Program-made: the position numbers and the translations under genes | Part shown: positions 9,217 to 19,453 of the stretch, in pieces | Position numbering within the stretch: position 1 is the stretch's first letter | Layout: every line of letters begins with the position of its first letter | Assembly: GCF_004135675.1 (NCBI RefSeq) | Contig: NZ_QHLX01000002.1 | Coordinates: 1-64,000, forward strand | Origin: Marinitoga lauensis | GTDB lineage: Bacteria > Thermotogota > Thermotogae > Petrotogales > Petrotogaceae | Direction of reading: 5' to 3' | DNA: 64,000 bases | Notes under the pieces: generated by a model | Told to the model about the DNA's origin: nothing | Databases searched by the model: none | What the model saw: the letters and a program-made list of their open reading frames with translations, nothing else

Positions 9217-11271
9217 ATGAAAAAGAGCTTTATCATTATATTTCTCATATTTTTAACAATTTTAAATGCAGAAAAATTAATAGTTGGTATATATGAAAAC
9301 AAACCGCTAACTTATAAAGAAAACGGTGAATATAAGGGGTTAGCTCTTGATTTGCTAAAAGAAATATCCCAAAAGGAAAATTGGCAAATTAAATATCAAT
9401 ACGATACTTTTCCAAACCTTATAAAAAAAATAAAAAACAATAAAATAAATGTATTAGTAGGTTTAGGAAAAACCAAGGATAGAGAATTATTTATAAAATA
9501 TCCTTCCCAATCTTTTTTTACAAATTGGGGAGTTATATACTCAAAAAACAATAATATAGATTCATTGTTGGATTTAAAAAATAAAAAAATAGCCGTTTTA
9601 AAAGATGATATATACTATACTCATGAAAATGGTATTAAAAATCTATCAAGAAAAATGAATTTAAATTTTGAATTTCATGAATATAACTCATATGACGAAG
9701 TTTTACAGGCAGTAAAAAACAATGTTTGTGATGCTGGTGTTGTAAACAGATTATATTCTAACAACTCATATAATATCCATAAGACTCCAATTGTATTTTT
9801 ACCCGTAGAAATTTATTATGGATTCTCAAAAAACACCAAAGAAATAATAATAAACAAAATTGATTATTATTTAAGCAAATGGAAAAATGATGAAAATTCC
9901 ATATATTATTCTCTTTTAAGAAAAAATATATATAAAGAAAAAATTTTCATTCCTGAATGGGTTAATAAGGTTTTAAATACAGCTATTGTAATTATTATTA
10001 CTTTATTTATTAGCTTTTTAACCTTTTATGTTTTATTCATTAAAACCTCAAAAAAATTAAAACAAAAAAACGAAGAGCTGGAAGCTTATAATAGTGAATT
10101 AGCTTCTATGAATGAAGAATTAGAAGAAAGTTATATGAATATAGAAGATATTAATTTTAAATTAATAAAACTCACAAAAATAATGTCCAAATTAAAACTC
10201 ACAAGTACATTTGATGAATTTTATAATGAATTATTAAGAACTGCAATATTTTTAATTCCAGAAGCAGATTATGGAAGTATTATATTTATAGACTCAAAGA
10301 AAAATCAGTGGAAATTTTTAAGTGCTTATGGACATAATTTTGAAATGCTAAAAAGCATTACTTACGCTGCAGGCCATACACCAACTAAAGAAAAAATAAA
10401 AATAATTAATAATATTGTTGAAAATGAAAGAATAGAAATGAATGATGAATCATATAAAATTTTAAAAGAAGCTTCAAAACCTATTAAACAGACGATGATT
10501 TATGAAATAAAACTAAAAGAAGAGCAATGGATTAATTTTTGTCTTGATATTGATATTAATAGTGAAAAAAGTTTTTCTGAAGAATCGAAGGAAATTTTTG
10601 AAATCTTTGCAAATCTTGCCAGGGCTTTCTGGATTGAAAAATTATCTTATGAATATATTAAAGATGCTTACATTAATCTGGCTAATAAATTAGCTTTTAT
10701 CGCTGAAGAATATGATGATATCACTGGAAAACATATATATAGAGTAGCAGAATTCTCTAAATTTATTGCTGAAAAATTAAGTCTGGATAAGAAGTTAATT
10801 GAAGATATTTATATTTATTCTCCTTTACATGATATAGGTAAGCTTTTAATAGATAAATCTATTCTATTAAAAGAAGGACCTTTAGATAAAAATGAATGGG
10901 AAGAAATGAAAAAACACACTATATATGGTTCAAAGATTTTAGATGATCCTTATTTTGCTGTTGCAAAAAATATAGCTTTATATCATCATGAAAAATATAA
11001 TGGCGAAGGATATCCATATGGTTTAAAAGGCGATGAAATTCCTATAGAAGCTCAAATTGTTGCATTAGCAGATGTTTATGATGCTTTAAGAAGCAACAGG
11101 CCTTATAAAAAAGGATTCTCACATGAAATAGCTGTAGAAATTATTCTAAAAGGTGACGAAAGAACAAAACCAGAATTTTTTAACCCGGAAATTTTAAATC
11201 TATTTAAAATTTTTCATAATGAATTCAAAAACATTTATAATAAACTCAATGAAGAGAAGAATTTGATTTAA
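9217..11271 (+). CDS. Membrane HD-GYP protein with a solute-binding sensor domain
   Basis: This 684-residue protein starts with a signal sequence and a periplasmic amino-acid-binding type domain (SBP_bac_3, about residues 20-240). A transmembrane helix (about 252-275), a coiled coil (280-315), a GAF-like region (320-470) and an HD-GYP phosphodiesterase domain (about 490-665) follow. The metal-binding HD signature is intact (SPLHDIGKLLIDKS) and the GYP loop reads HHEKYNGEGYPYGL. It is inferred to cleave cyclic di-GMP in response to a small extracellular ligand. It lies 8 bases after the NYN gene. Confidence 0.82.
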   Translation: MKKSFIIIFLIFLTILNAEKLIVGIYENKPLTYKENGEYKGLALDLLKEISQKENWQIKYQYDTFPNLIKKIKNNKINVLVGLGKTKDRELFIKYPSQSFFTNWGVIYSKNNNIDSLLDLKNKKIAVLKDDIYYTHENGIKNLSRKMNLNFEFHEYNSYDEVLQAVKNNVCDAGVVNRLYSNNSYNIHKTPIVFLPVEIYYGFSKNTKEIIINKIDYYLSKWKNDENSIYYSLLRKNIYKEKIFIPEWVNKVLNTAIVIIITLFISFLTFYVLFIKTSKKLKQKNEELEAYNSELASMNEELEESYMNIEDINFKLIKLTKIMSKLKLTSTFDEFYNELLRTAIFLIPEADYGSIIFIDSKKNQWKFLSAYGHNFEMLKSITYAAGHTPTKEKIKIINNIVENERIEMNDESYKILKEASKPIKQTMIYEIKLKEEQWINFCLDIDINSEKSFSEESKEIFEIFANLARAFWIEKLSYEYIKDAYINLANKLAFIAEEYDDITGKHIYRVAEFSKFIAEKLSLDKKLIEDIYIYSPLHDIGKLLIDKSILLKEGPLDKNEWEEMKKHTIYGSKILDDPYFAVAKNIALYHHEKYNGEGYPYGLKGDEIPIEAQIVALADVYDALRSNRPYKKGFSHEIAVEIILKGDERTKPEFFNPEILNLFKIFHNEFKNIYNKLNEEKNLI

Positions 11272-11289
11272 ATTTTGTTTGCTTTTTTG

Positions 11290-11318
11290 TTGATTTTTCT
11301 TTAGAAAAGTAGTATAAT
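11290..11318 (+). promoter_or_regulatory. Sigma-70-type promoter for the ugpB-like operon
   Basis: TTGATT at 11290 and TATAAT at 11313 are separated by exactly 17 bases. Transcription would start near 11325 and give a leader of about 115 bases before the ATG at 11440. Confidence 0.75.
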
Positions 11319-11398
11319 ATTTACACAATGATTTTTATATTAACGTCTTTTTCTTTATTATTTTATTATTATATATAATATTCAATAATATTTCATGT

Positions 11399-11414
11399 GA
11401 TATCCTAGGATATC
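11399..11414. promoter_or_regulatory. 16-base perfect palindrome in the ugpB leader
   Basis: GATATCCTAGGATATC is a perfect palindrome located about 75 bases after the predicted transcription start and 25 before the start codon. It could be an operator for a dimeric repressor or form a leader stem. No regulator gene is adjacent. Confidence 0.35.
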
Positions 11415-11439
11415 CTAATTCCAAAAGGGGGGAAAGTGT

Positions 11440-12752
11440 ATGAAGAAGTTTCTTGTTTTATTGGTAGTTATTATTAGTATTTCTATGTTTGCACAAGTTA
11501 CTATTGAATTCTGGCATGCTATGAGTGGCTGGAGAATTCAACTTTTACAAAGTATGGCAAATGATTTTATGAAAACTCATCCAAATATTAAGGTAAATGT
11601 TCAATACACTGGCTCTTACAGAGACACATTTAACAAAACTATAGCCGCTGTTAAAGCTGGAAATCCACCACATATTGTTCAAATTTATGACATTGGAACT
11701 CAAGCAATGATCGATGGTGGTATAGCTGTTCCTATTGGTGATTTAATTGATGAAGATCCAAGTATCGATAAAGGCGCTTTCTTGGAACAAGTTACCAATT
11801 ATTACACAGTTGATGGAAAAATGTATTCTATGCCATTTAATTCATCAACAGCAATTTTATTCTATAACAAAACAATGTTTAAAGAAGTTGGACTAGATCC
11901 AAACAAACCACCAAGAACATATGACGAATTAATAGAATATGCTAGAAAATTACAGAAAAAAGATGCAAATGGTAATGTTATCAGATATGGTTTAACATGG
12001 CCAACACATTCATGGTTCTTTGAACAATTAATGGCTGTTCAAAATGCTCCTTTAGTAAACAATGGAAATGGTAGAGTTGGTATAAGACCTACTGAAGCTG
12101 TATTCAATAGCCAGGCTGGTAAAAACATATTCAATTTATTCAAAAAGATGACAGATGAAGGTTTATTGTTAAATACAAAGAGAGAAGACTGGTCAGGAGC
12201 AAGACAAATCTTTATTTCTCAAAAAGCTGGTATGGTATTATACTCAACATCAGATGTTAAATTCTTTGTTGAAACAGCAAAAGAAAATGGATTTGAAGTT
12301 GGAACTGCTTTCTTACCAAAACCAAATTTAAGCGTACAGGGTGGATCAGTTATTGGTGGAGGATCATTATGGATTCTTAAAGGACATCCAAAAGAAGAAA
12401 CTCAAGCTGCATGGGAATTTGTAAAATGGATGACAGAACCAGAACAACAAATAAGATGGCACTTAGAAACAGGATATTTCCCTGTAAGAAAAGACGCTTT
12501 AGAAAAATTATTGTCCGAAGGATTCTATTCACAACATCCAAATTACTTAACAGCTATAATGGAATTGTTATTATCAAAACAAACTGTTAATACAAATGGA
12601 GCAGTTATGGCGTATTCCCTGAAACAAGAGAAATTATTGAAACTGAATACGAAAATGTTATAAATGGCAAAAAAACTGTAGATAGAGCTCTTAATGATGC
12701 TGCAAAACAGGTAACTAATGCTCTAAAGAGATATAACAGAGTATTTAAATAA
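11440..12752 (+). CDS. ugpB: UgpB-like sugar/glycerol-phosphate binding protein (one frameshift)
   Basis: A signal peptide ends near residue 18 (SMFA-Q). The mature part matches UgpB-type binding proteins: EFWHAMSGW near the start, PFNSSTAILFYNKTMFK, GLDPNKPPRTYDEL, IGGGSLWIL and WHLETGYFPVRKDAL. The frame breaks near 12613; adding one T restores about 35 C-terminal residues ending at 12752 and a length of about 437, normal for the family. A strong GGGGGGA site precedes the ATG. UgpB binds glycerol-3-phosphate or glycerophosphodiesters in Escherichia coli; the ligand here may differ. A terminator-like hairpin separates it from the permease genes. Confidence 0.82.
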
Positions 12753-12766
12753 TAATTCAAATAAAC

Positions 12767-12790
12767 GGGCGGAGAAATCCGCCCTTTTTT
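12767..12790 (+). terminator. Hairpin terminator/attenuator after ugpB
   Basis: GGGCGGA and TCCGCCC pair around a GAAA tetraloop, followed by six T. It lies between the binding-protein gene and the permease genes and probably lowers expression of the latter. Confidence 0.85.
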
Positions 12791-12809
12791 AAAAAAGGAG
12801 GAATTGTTC

Positions 12810-13685
12810 ATGTCCTGGAAAAGTAAGTTGACACCATATATTTTACTTATTCCAACATTTATTATAATAATTATATTCATTTATTGGCCAGCTGCATACT
12901 CATTTAAATTGAGTTTTTATCAAGAATCTTTTTTTGGAAATAGAAGTATCTTTGTTGGTTTAGATAATTTCATCGATTTATTTACTGATCCTGAATATTA
13001 CAGGGTCATTCTAACATCTTTTATATATTCATTTTCTTCTGTATTCTTAACCATATTTATAGCTTTTTTGATTTCACAATTACTGGTACAAAATATTCCT
13101 GGAACAAGGCTTTTCAGACTTTTTATTTTTGCTCCGTATGCTATTTCACCTGCAATTGCAGGTACTTTATGGTCATTTTTATTAACTCCAACTGTAGGTT
13201 ATTTAAATTATATCTTTTTAGAGCTTTTTGGTATAGATACTGACTGGCTTACAACAACCCCTTATGCTTTTATTGCTGTAATGTTAGCAACTATATGGAA
13301 AATGTTACCATTTGATTTGATTTTTTATATAGCTGGACTACAATCGATTCCAGACTCTTTACTGGAATCTTCAATGATAGATGGGGCTAATTTATGGCAA
13401 AGAATGTGGAAAATCAAATTCCCATTATTGTCACCTATAACCTTTTATTTGTTTATAATGAATTTTACAACAACTATGTTTGCTTCTTTTGGTATTATAG
13501 ATATAATGACAAAAGGTGGTCCTCTTGGAACTACAACAACAATGATTTATAAATTGTATCTTGATGCTTTTGCATTCCAGAATAATGGTTCTGCAGCAGC
13601 ACAATCTATTGTAATGTTTGCAATTATGGGAGTTATTACTTTCATTTACTTCCACAATGTAGAAAAATCTGTTCATTATCAGTGA
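12810..13685 (+). CDS. ugpA: UgpA-like ABC transporter permease
   Basis: This protein of about 291 residues has six predicted membrane helices and the EAA loop of binding-protein-dependent permeases (ESSMIDGANLWQRMWKIKFPLL). The ATG at 12810 is chosen over a TTG at 12804 because it is 8 bases after the AAAGGAGG site. With the next gene it should form the membrane channel used by the upstream binding protein. No ATPase gene is present in the cluster; a shared UgpC/MsmK-like ATPase elsewhere is likely. Confidence 0.82.
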   Translation: MSWKSKLTPYILLIPTFIIIIIFIYWPAAYSFKLSFYQESFFGNRSIFVGLDNFIDLFTDPEYYRVILTSFIYSFSSVFLTIFIAFLISQLLVQNIPGTRLFRLFIFAPYAISPAIAGTLWSFLLTPTVGYLNYIFLELFGIDTDWLTTTPYAFIAVMLATIWKMLPFDLIFYIAGLQSIPDSLLESSMIDGANLWQRMWKIKFPLLSPITFYLFIMNFTTTMFASFGIIDIMTKGGPLGTTTTMIYKLYLDAFAFQNNGSAAAQSIVMFAIMGVITFIYFHNVEKSVHYQ

Positions 13686-13696
13686 GGTGATTTACT

Positions 13697-14541
13697 ATGG
13701 CTTCAAGTATTTCAAAAAGAAAAAAAACCAATCTTATACTATCTGAAATAACCTTAATCATTATTTCTTTAATAATAATGGCACCTGTTTTATTGGCATT
13801 GAGTATGAGCTTCATGAAGCCAACTGAAGTTTATACATTTCCACCAAAGTTATTACCCAGTTCATTTCATTGGCAGAATTATGTAGAAGCTTTACAGCTG
13901 GTGGACCTGGAAGAATGCTTTTAAATTCGGCAATAGTTGCTTTTTTTATTACATTCGGAAAATTAATCACAGGTACATTAGCAGGTTATGCTTTTGCCAA
14001 CTTTCAATTTAAAGGTAAAAATATTTCCTTTATGATATTATTTATTACATTATTTTTACCAGCAGAAACAGTAATGATTCTACCTCTATTTTTAATTATG
14101 AAACAATTTGGTTGGATAAATACATATTATGCTTTGATTATACCTTTCACAGCTAGTGCAACAAATGCTTTTTTAATGAGACAACACTTTTTAACTATTC
14201 CTAAAGAATTAAGTGATGCTGCAAAAATCGATGGTGCAACTTCTATGCAATATTTCTGGAAAATATTATTACCTCTTTCAAAATCTATGCTCGGAGGTGC
14301 AGCATTAATCAACTTTGTATATGCTTGGAATCTTTATTTATGGCCTTTGATTGTAACAATGGATGATAAAATGAAAACAGTACAAATTGGTGTAAAAATG
14401 CTTATAGATGCTGAAGCTTCTAATAATTGGGGAACAATAATGGCTGGTACAATGATAGCACTTGTTCCAACCTTAATTATTTTCTTTGCAATTCAAAATC
14501 TATTCGTAAAAAGTCTGGTAAGTTCTGGATTAAAGGGATAA
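13697..14541 (+). CDS. ugpE: UgpE-like ABC transporter permease (one frameshift)
   Basis: Two overlapping reading frames (13697-13924 and 13870-14541) are parts of one permease. Adding one T to the TTT run near 13890 joins them into about 281 residues with six membrane helices. The EAA loop is visible (ELSDAAKIDGATSMQYFWKILLPL) and the C-terminus ends LVSSGLKG, typical of UgpE/MalG-type permeases. It starts 11 bases after the first permease gene. A terminator follows immediately. Confidence 0.8.
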
Positions 14542-14571
14542 AAAAATGCTGCATTTTTGCAGCATTTTTTT
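14541..14571 (+). terminator. Terminator of the ugpBAE operon
   Basis: ATGCTGC and GCAGCAT form a stem around a short loop, flanked by A and T runs. The A run on the left means it may also end the convergent gene at 14583. Confidence 0.85.
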
Positions 14572-14582
14572 AGGGATTAAAA

Positions 14583-15794
14583 TTAAAATAATATGTCTAT
14601 TCCAAATCTTACAAATGGAGCATTTATTTCTTCATAATTCCCTTCAACAGTTGTTTCGAATCTATATCCACCATTAACTGTAATTGCAAAATTATCTGTA
14701 ATCAATAATTCTATACCCACATTCGGGCTTACTCCTAACGCCATATTAGTAGCATATTCTGTATCGGAATTAAATTTAGAACTCATATATAAATCCACAC
14801 CTGCCTGAGGCATTATTCTGCCAAAATTTTTCATATAACTAAATGTAATTCCTGCTGAAAAATTTATTGCTTTATCGTTACCAAAAATAAAATCAAAATA
14901 CGTTCCAAATCCAAACCCTTTATAATTATCACCTATAAAATCAATTCTGCCCAAATAGTTTCCATCGAACACATAACCTCCACTTAATGTAATATGTCCT
15001 CTTATAGGTGATAAATCTGGGTTTTCAATCACCCTTACATTATCATCCACTTTAAATTTCGGTTCAACTAAAATTTCCAAAATTGCAGATTTCATTGACA
15101 CTTCCCTAACAATCAACTTACCATCCTTTTTTCTATAAACATCATCATTCACCTTATATATCTTAGCAAAAGAAAACATCATACCTTTATAAATTCCTAC
15201 ATTTCTCCCTGCCTCGATTAAAACCATATTATTTTCAATATTTATAATATTTGCACTTATTAAAAACAACTTATTCATTCTATATACTAACGAAGATACC
15301 AAATAATCTATTGCCTGCTCTTTTGCATTTTCCCTTGCTTCATCTTCACTAACAAACTTTGTTACATTATATGAACCAAATGCATTTATAGTCTTAATTT
15401 CCAAAATTTGACTTGTTTCCACATCTATTAATCTATATGCTCCCTCAATTTCATACTCATACCAGACATTTCCTTCATCATCCTCTTTTCTTCTTGACTC
15501 TGCATCAATCACTTCAACATATACAATATAATCTGCAGCAAGATGTTTGAATTCAAATCCTTTTTTATTTGTAACTCCACTTAATACCCTTTCTACTTCA
15601 TTTAAAACATTTAAATCCCTTTCGACTAATCTATATTTACCCATTTCCAATAATCTTTCTTTCAACCTATGTTCTACTTTATTTGAAAGAGTAGAATAAC
15701 CTTTTGAATAAATAAGTAAGGTTTTTCTACTATCTTCAGCAAAAATAGATAATGCAAAAATTAGCAGGATAAATACAAAAATCCTCTTTTTCAT
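14583..15794 (-). CDS. Outer-membrane protein with a CsgG-like domain and beta-barrel-like end
   Basis: The start at 15794 follows a GGGGGTGG site. The 403-residue product has a signal peptide (residues 1-19, cut after FAE or nearby). Residues 20-180 resemble CsgG/FlgT-like periplasmic assembly domains (TLLIYSKGY, a YRLVERDLN stretch, then ADYIVYVEV). The last 150 residues are alternating amphipathic strands rich in Gly and aromatic residues and end in Phe, the usual signature of an outer-membrane beta-barrel. The function is not known. The approximately 280 bases upstream to recJ hold only AT-rich sequence with no clear site. Confidence 0.6.
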   Translation of the reverse strand: MKKRIFVFILLIFALSIFAEDSRKTLLIYSKGYSTLSNKVEHRLKERLLEMGKYRLVERDLNVLNEVERVLSGVTNKKGFEFKHLAADYIVYVEVIDAESRRKEDDEGNVWYEYEIEGAYRLIDVETSQILEIKTINAFGSYNVTKFVSEDEARENAKEQAIDYLVSSLVYRMNKLFLISANIINIENNMVLIEAGRNVGIYKGMMFSFAKIYKVNDDVYRKKDGKLIVREVSMKSAILEILVEPKFKVDDNVRVIENPDLSPIRGHITLSGGYVFDGNYLGRIDFIGDNYKGFGFGTYFDFIFGNDKAINFSAGITFSYMKNFGRIMPQAGVDLYMSSKFNSDTEYATNMALGVSPNVGIELLITDNFAITVNGGYRFETTVEGNYEEINAPFVRFGIDILF

Positions 15795-16077
15795 AATACC
15801 ACCCCCGGAGTTTAATTCTAAAATCATTATATCATATCTTTTCAAAATTTGCACTTTCTTGTGCTTTTTGATTTTTCATTCCTTTATTTTCTTCATTAAT
15901 TTAACTTTATTAACATTTAACATTTTTTATTGACGCTTAATATTTGCATCAATAGCCGAAAATAATCAATTAACGTTAAATTAAAATTAATGGAATATAT
16001 TCCTAATATTATTTATAGCAAAAATTTTGTATAATTATAACAAAATAAAAAAAATAAATAAGAGAGGAGAGAATATT

Positions 16078-19000
16078 TTGAAAAAGAATTGGAGGGTCTT
16101 CTGGGACTCGGATAATCCTTTATTTACAGAAAATTTAAAATTAGCAAGGCGTCTTTCTTCTGAAACAGGTTTATCCGAATTTTTAATAAAACTTCTTATT
16201 GTGAGAGGAATTAAAACAAAAGACGAGATTGAAGAGTTTTTATATCCAGATGAATCATCTATTATTGATCCATTTCTTTTAAAGGATATGGATAAAACTG
16301 TTGATTTATTAATTGATATAAAAGACAAAAAGGAAAAATTAGTTGTTTATGGAGATTATGACGCAGATGGGGTAACCGCTGCCGCTGTATTATATCAGGG
16401 ATTTAAAGCACTGGGTTGGGATGTTGAAGCGTATATTCCAAACAGAATAGATGAAGGATATAGCTTAAATATTGAAGCAATCGATGAATTATATGAAAAA
16501 GGATTTAAAAATATTATTACAGTAGATTGTGGAACAACTTCGTTAAATGAAGTTCAACACGCAAAAGAAAAAAATATGAGAATCATTATTACAGATCATC
16601 ATGAAACGCAGCAAATACTTCCACAAGCAGATGCTATTGTTAATCCTAAAAGAAAAGATGATATTTATCCTTTTAAAGGATTGTCTGGTGTCGGTGTTGC
16701 TTTTAAGGTATTACTTGCCATTCATAAAACTCTTAATAATTCTTCTTTTGATCCATTTTCTTTAATAGATCTCGTGGCTCTGGGAACAATTGCAGATATT
16801 GTACCTTTAAGATCCGAAAACAGATTTTTTGTAAAGAAAGGGTTAGATAAGTTAAGATCTAACCCCAATCCTGCTTTAAAATATCTAATGAAAGAAATTG
16901 GTGTTGTTCCTGAAGATGTAAAATCATATATCGTCGCATATAAAATTGCTCCAAAAATTAATGCTGCTGGTAGAATGGCAGATGCCATGAAAGCTTTTGA
17001 ATTACTAATGACAGAAGAAAATAAAAATTTAGAAAAAAAAGTAAAACAATTACTTGATTTAAACTCAGAACGGCAAAAACACGAAAGAAGGATTTACAAA
17101 TCCGCATTAAGTTTAATGGATATAAACCCTGATTATCATGATAGTAAAGTTATCGTTTTAAGTGGAAAAGATTGGCATCTTGGCGTTCTGGGAATTGTGG
17201 CCTCTAAACTTTCGAATAAGTTTAATAAACCTGTTTTATTGGTTTCAACCACATCTGAAGATAATACCGGAAAAGGGTCTGCTCGTAGTCCTCAGGGAAT
17301 TAGTTTAATAGAACTAATGAAAAATATTTCCAAAGAACATGAAGACTTTTTCAAAGAATATGGCGGACATGAATTAGCCGCTGGATTCACTATAGATTCA
17401 GAAAAAATTGAATATTTAAGAGATGAAATAAATAAAATATACAAAAATATATATGGAAATAAAGAACCAGAATCAGAAATTGAAATTGATATGGAAATTG
17501 AAAATCTCTGGAACACTTTTTTTGATGACATAACCGCATTGGAACCATATGGATATCAAAACCCTGAACCAACATTTTTAATAAAAAATGTTTCTTTAGA
17601 GAAAGTAAAAATTTTTGGTGCAGAGGAAGAAAATCTCGCTGCTATTGCTAAAACAGAAAAAGGAATGATTTTTGAAGTTGTAGGATATGGTATATTATCC
17701 AATAAAAAAGATGGAATGGCTGGAAATCTAAAATGTAATCTTGTTGGCAACTTCAGAATAGAAAGAACATTTTACAATAATCAAAAAATATTAAAATTTT
17801 ATGTAAAAGATATTGAATTCATCGGAGATTCATTAACCGAAAAAGGCAGTGCTGGTAATCTTTTGATTTCCTTACATGCAAAAGATAATGTACATCACTT
17901 AGCTAATTACAAATATAAAATATTATTGGACATGATAGAACAAAATAGAAATTCAATATTTGGACCATTAAAAATTAAAAATACCCTTTTAATAGAAAAA
18001 ATTAAAAATGTTATATCAAAGGGAGATAAATTAATCATTATTGGTGCATCTCATTTACTACTTGAATATACATATAAAATTATTAATCAATATGTTTCCA
18101 CAGAAAATATATACTACAACAAAAAATCAAAAATAGAAAATACTGTTTTAAAAAGTAAAAAAGTTATATTGGTAACAGTCCCTGCTTACATTCAAAACAT
18201 TCAGAGATTAAATGATTTTTCAAAAAATCTATTGATAGATGAGCCTATATATTCTTTTGCACATCCAACTATAGCAAATATTCCTGAATATGTACAATTA
18301 AGAAAAGTCATAAGATCTAGAAATTATGAAATTAGCATTTTAGGAACTTTTTACGATGAAAGTATAAAAGAATTTTTAAAATTAAGTGGATACAGAGTTG
18401 CAAACGTAAATACAAATGTTCCTTCTTTTGAAGTAGTTAAGGAAATAAATTCAAATAAATTTAAATTAATAAGAGATTATCTATATAATTCTAAAAACTT
18501 AAATATAATAGTAAACGACATTACGCCTTACAAAACATTAAAATCATATATTTCTTCAACATATGAATATTCAGAAGATTATATTATTTATTATTCACAT
18601 AAACATACATTTTTTGAAAAGATAAATATACGAGAGTTAAACAAAAAAGGACCTTCCAGGATCCTTATTTCAGAATTTGCAAATGATGGATTATCTCTCG
18701 AACAAAAAGATAGAAATTCTATCATAATGCTATATGACGTTCCAAAAACACGTATTGAATTATTGGATCTTGTTTCATCTTGGCCTCACAATAAAAAAGA
18801 TAATATTATATTTGTAATGGCTTATAATACTGATTTTCCAACAAAGTTTATGTATGACTTTTCAAGAACATATCCATCAACAGAAATTATGAAAAAAGTA
18901 TACGAAATTATAAAAGAAAATGATAAGATAAATATTAATATTCTTGCAAAAGAACACTTTAATGACGATATTGACTTAGTAAAAAATATTGTAGATGAAC

Positions 19001-19206
19001 TAATAAATGCTGGTATAGTCATAAATACATCCACTGGATTAAAAACCATGGAAGATTTCAGATTAGATTTAATACATAAAAATGTTAAATCAAAAGAAAG
19101 TATCCTGGATAAATGGATACTTAAAAATTCTATTAGATTCTTTTTGAATTTCAAATCAAGAAGTTTAATTTCATTATTAAACAATCAAATTGCGGAGGTT
19201 AAATAA
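16078..19206 (+). CDS. recJ: Single-stranded-DNA exonuclease RecJ, long form
   Basis: RecJ degrades single-stranded DNA 5' to 3' in recombination and repair. The DHH phosphoesterase motifs are intact: GDYDADGVTA, VDCGTT, ITDHHE and ALGTIADIVPL. The DHHA1 part is also present (HLGVLGIVASKL, GSARSP, YGGHELAAGF), followed by an OB-like domain near residues 460-590. The TTG at 16078 is chosen because GAGAGGAGAG lies just upstream. At 1042 residues the protein is much longer than most RecJ (550-800); the last 430 residues are an unassigned extension with a helicase-like mixed alpha/beta appearance but no intact Walker motif. Confidence 0.9.
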   Translation: MKKNWRVFWDSDNPLFTENLKLARRLSSETGLSEFLIKLLIVRGIKTKDEIEEFLYPDESSIIDPFLLKDMDKTVDLLIDIKDKKEKLVVYGDYDADGVTAAAVLYQGFKALGWDVEAYIPNRIDEGYSLNIEAIDELYEKGFKNIITVDCGTTSLNEVQHAKEKNMRIIITDHHETQQILPQADAIVNPKRKDDIYPFKGLSGVGVAFKVLLAIHKTLNNSSFDPFSLIDLVALGTIADIVPLRSENRFFVKKGLDKLRSNPNPALKYLMKEIGVVPEDVKSYIVAYKIAPKINAAGRMADAMKAFELLMTEENKNLEKKVKQLLDLNSERQKHERRIYKSALSLMDINPDYHDSKVIVLSGKDWHLGVLGIVASKLSNKFNKPVLLVSTTSEDNTGKGSARSPQGISLIELMKNISKEHEDFFKEYGGHELAAGFTIDSEKIEYLRDEINKIYKNIYGNKEPESEIEIDMEIENLWNTFFDDITALEPYGYQNPEPTFLIKNVSLEKVKIFGAEEENLAAIAKTEKGMIFEVVGYGILSNKKDGMAGNLKCNLVGNFRIERTFYNNQKILKFYVKDIEFIGDSLTEKGSAGNLLISLHAKDNVHHLANYKYKILLDMIEQNRNSIFGPLKIKNTLLIEKIKNVISKGDKLIIIGASHLLLEYTYKIINQYVSTENIYYNKKSKIENTVLKSKKVILVTVPAYIQNIQRLNDFSKNLLIDEPIYSFAHPTIANIPEYVQLRKVIRSRNYEISILGTFYDESIKEFLKLSGYRVANVNTNVPSFEVVKEINSNKFKLIRDYLYNSKNLNIIVNDITPYKTLKSYISSTYEYSEDYIIYYSHKHTFFEKINIRELNKKGPSRILISEFANDGLSLEQKDRNSIIMLYDVPKTRIELLDLVSSWPHNKKDNIIFVMAYNTDFPTKFMYDFSRTYPSTEIMKKVYEIIKENDKININILAKEHFNDDIDLVKNIVDELINAGIVINTSTGLKTMEDFRLDLIHKNVKSKESILDKWILKNSIRFFLNFKSRSLISLLNNQIAEVK

Positions 19207-19207
19207 T

Positions 19208-19453
19208 ATGAAAAAAACAACAAAAGATTTAAACCTGTATATAAAATTGGAACAAAAATACCTGGTAAAGGTTCTGGACAAATTAAGAAAAAATAAAATT
19301 TTTTCAAAATTTTTCCCTCTTGGTGGATTTCCAATAATAGCAATATCTGAAGATGATGAAGAAAAAACCAAAAAAATATTAAATGATATGGAAGTTAGAT
19401 ACAAAATAGAAAAAGCAAATCCTGACATCATCGAGGAGATGTTGAAGTTTTGA
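19208..19453 (+). CDS. Conserved hypothetical 81-residue protein between recJ and ruvX
   Basis: A GGAGG site precedes the ATG at 19208, and the stop overlaps the ruvX start by four bases, so translation is coupled. The product is small, highly charged and without membrane segments (KTTKDLNLYIKLEQKYLVK, then a GGFPIIAISEDDEEK region). It resembles small DUF proteins that present a ferredoxin-like fold, but the family is not recognised. Its place between recJ and ruvX suggests a role linked to nucleic-acid metabolism; that is only context. Confidence 0.6.
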   Translation: MKKTTKDLNLYIKLEQKYLVKVLDKLRKNKIFSKFFPLGGFPIIAISEDDEEKTKKILNDMEVRYKIEKANPDIIEEMLKF

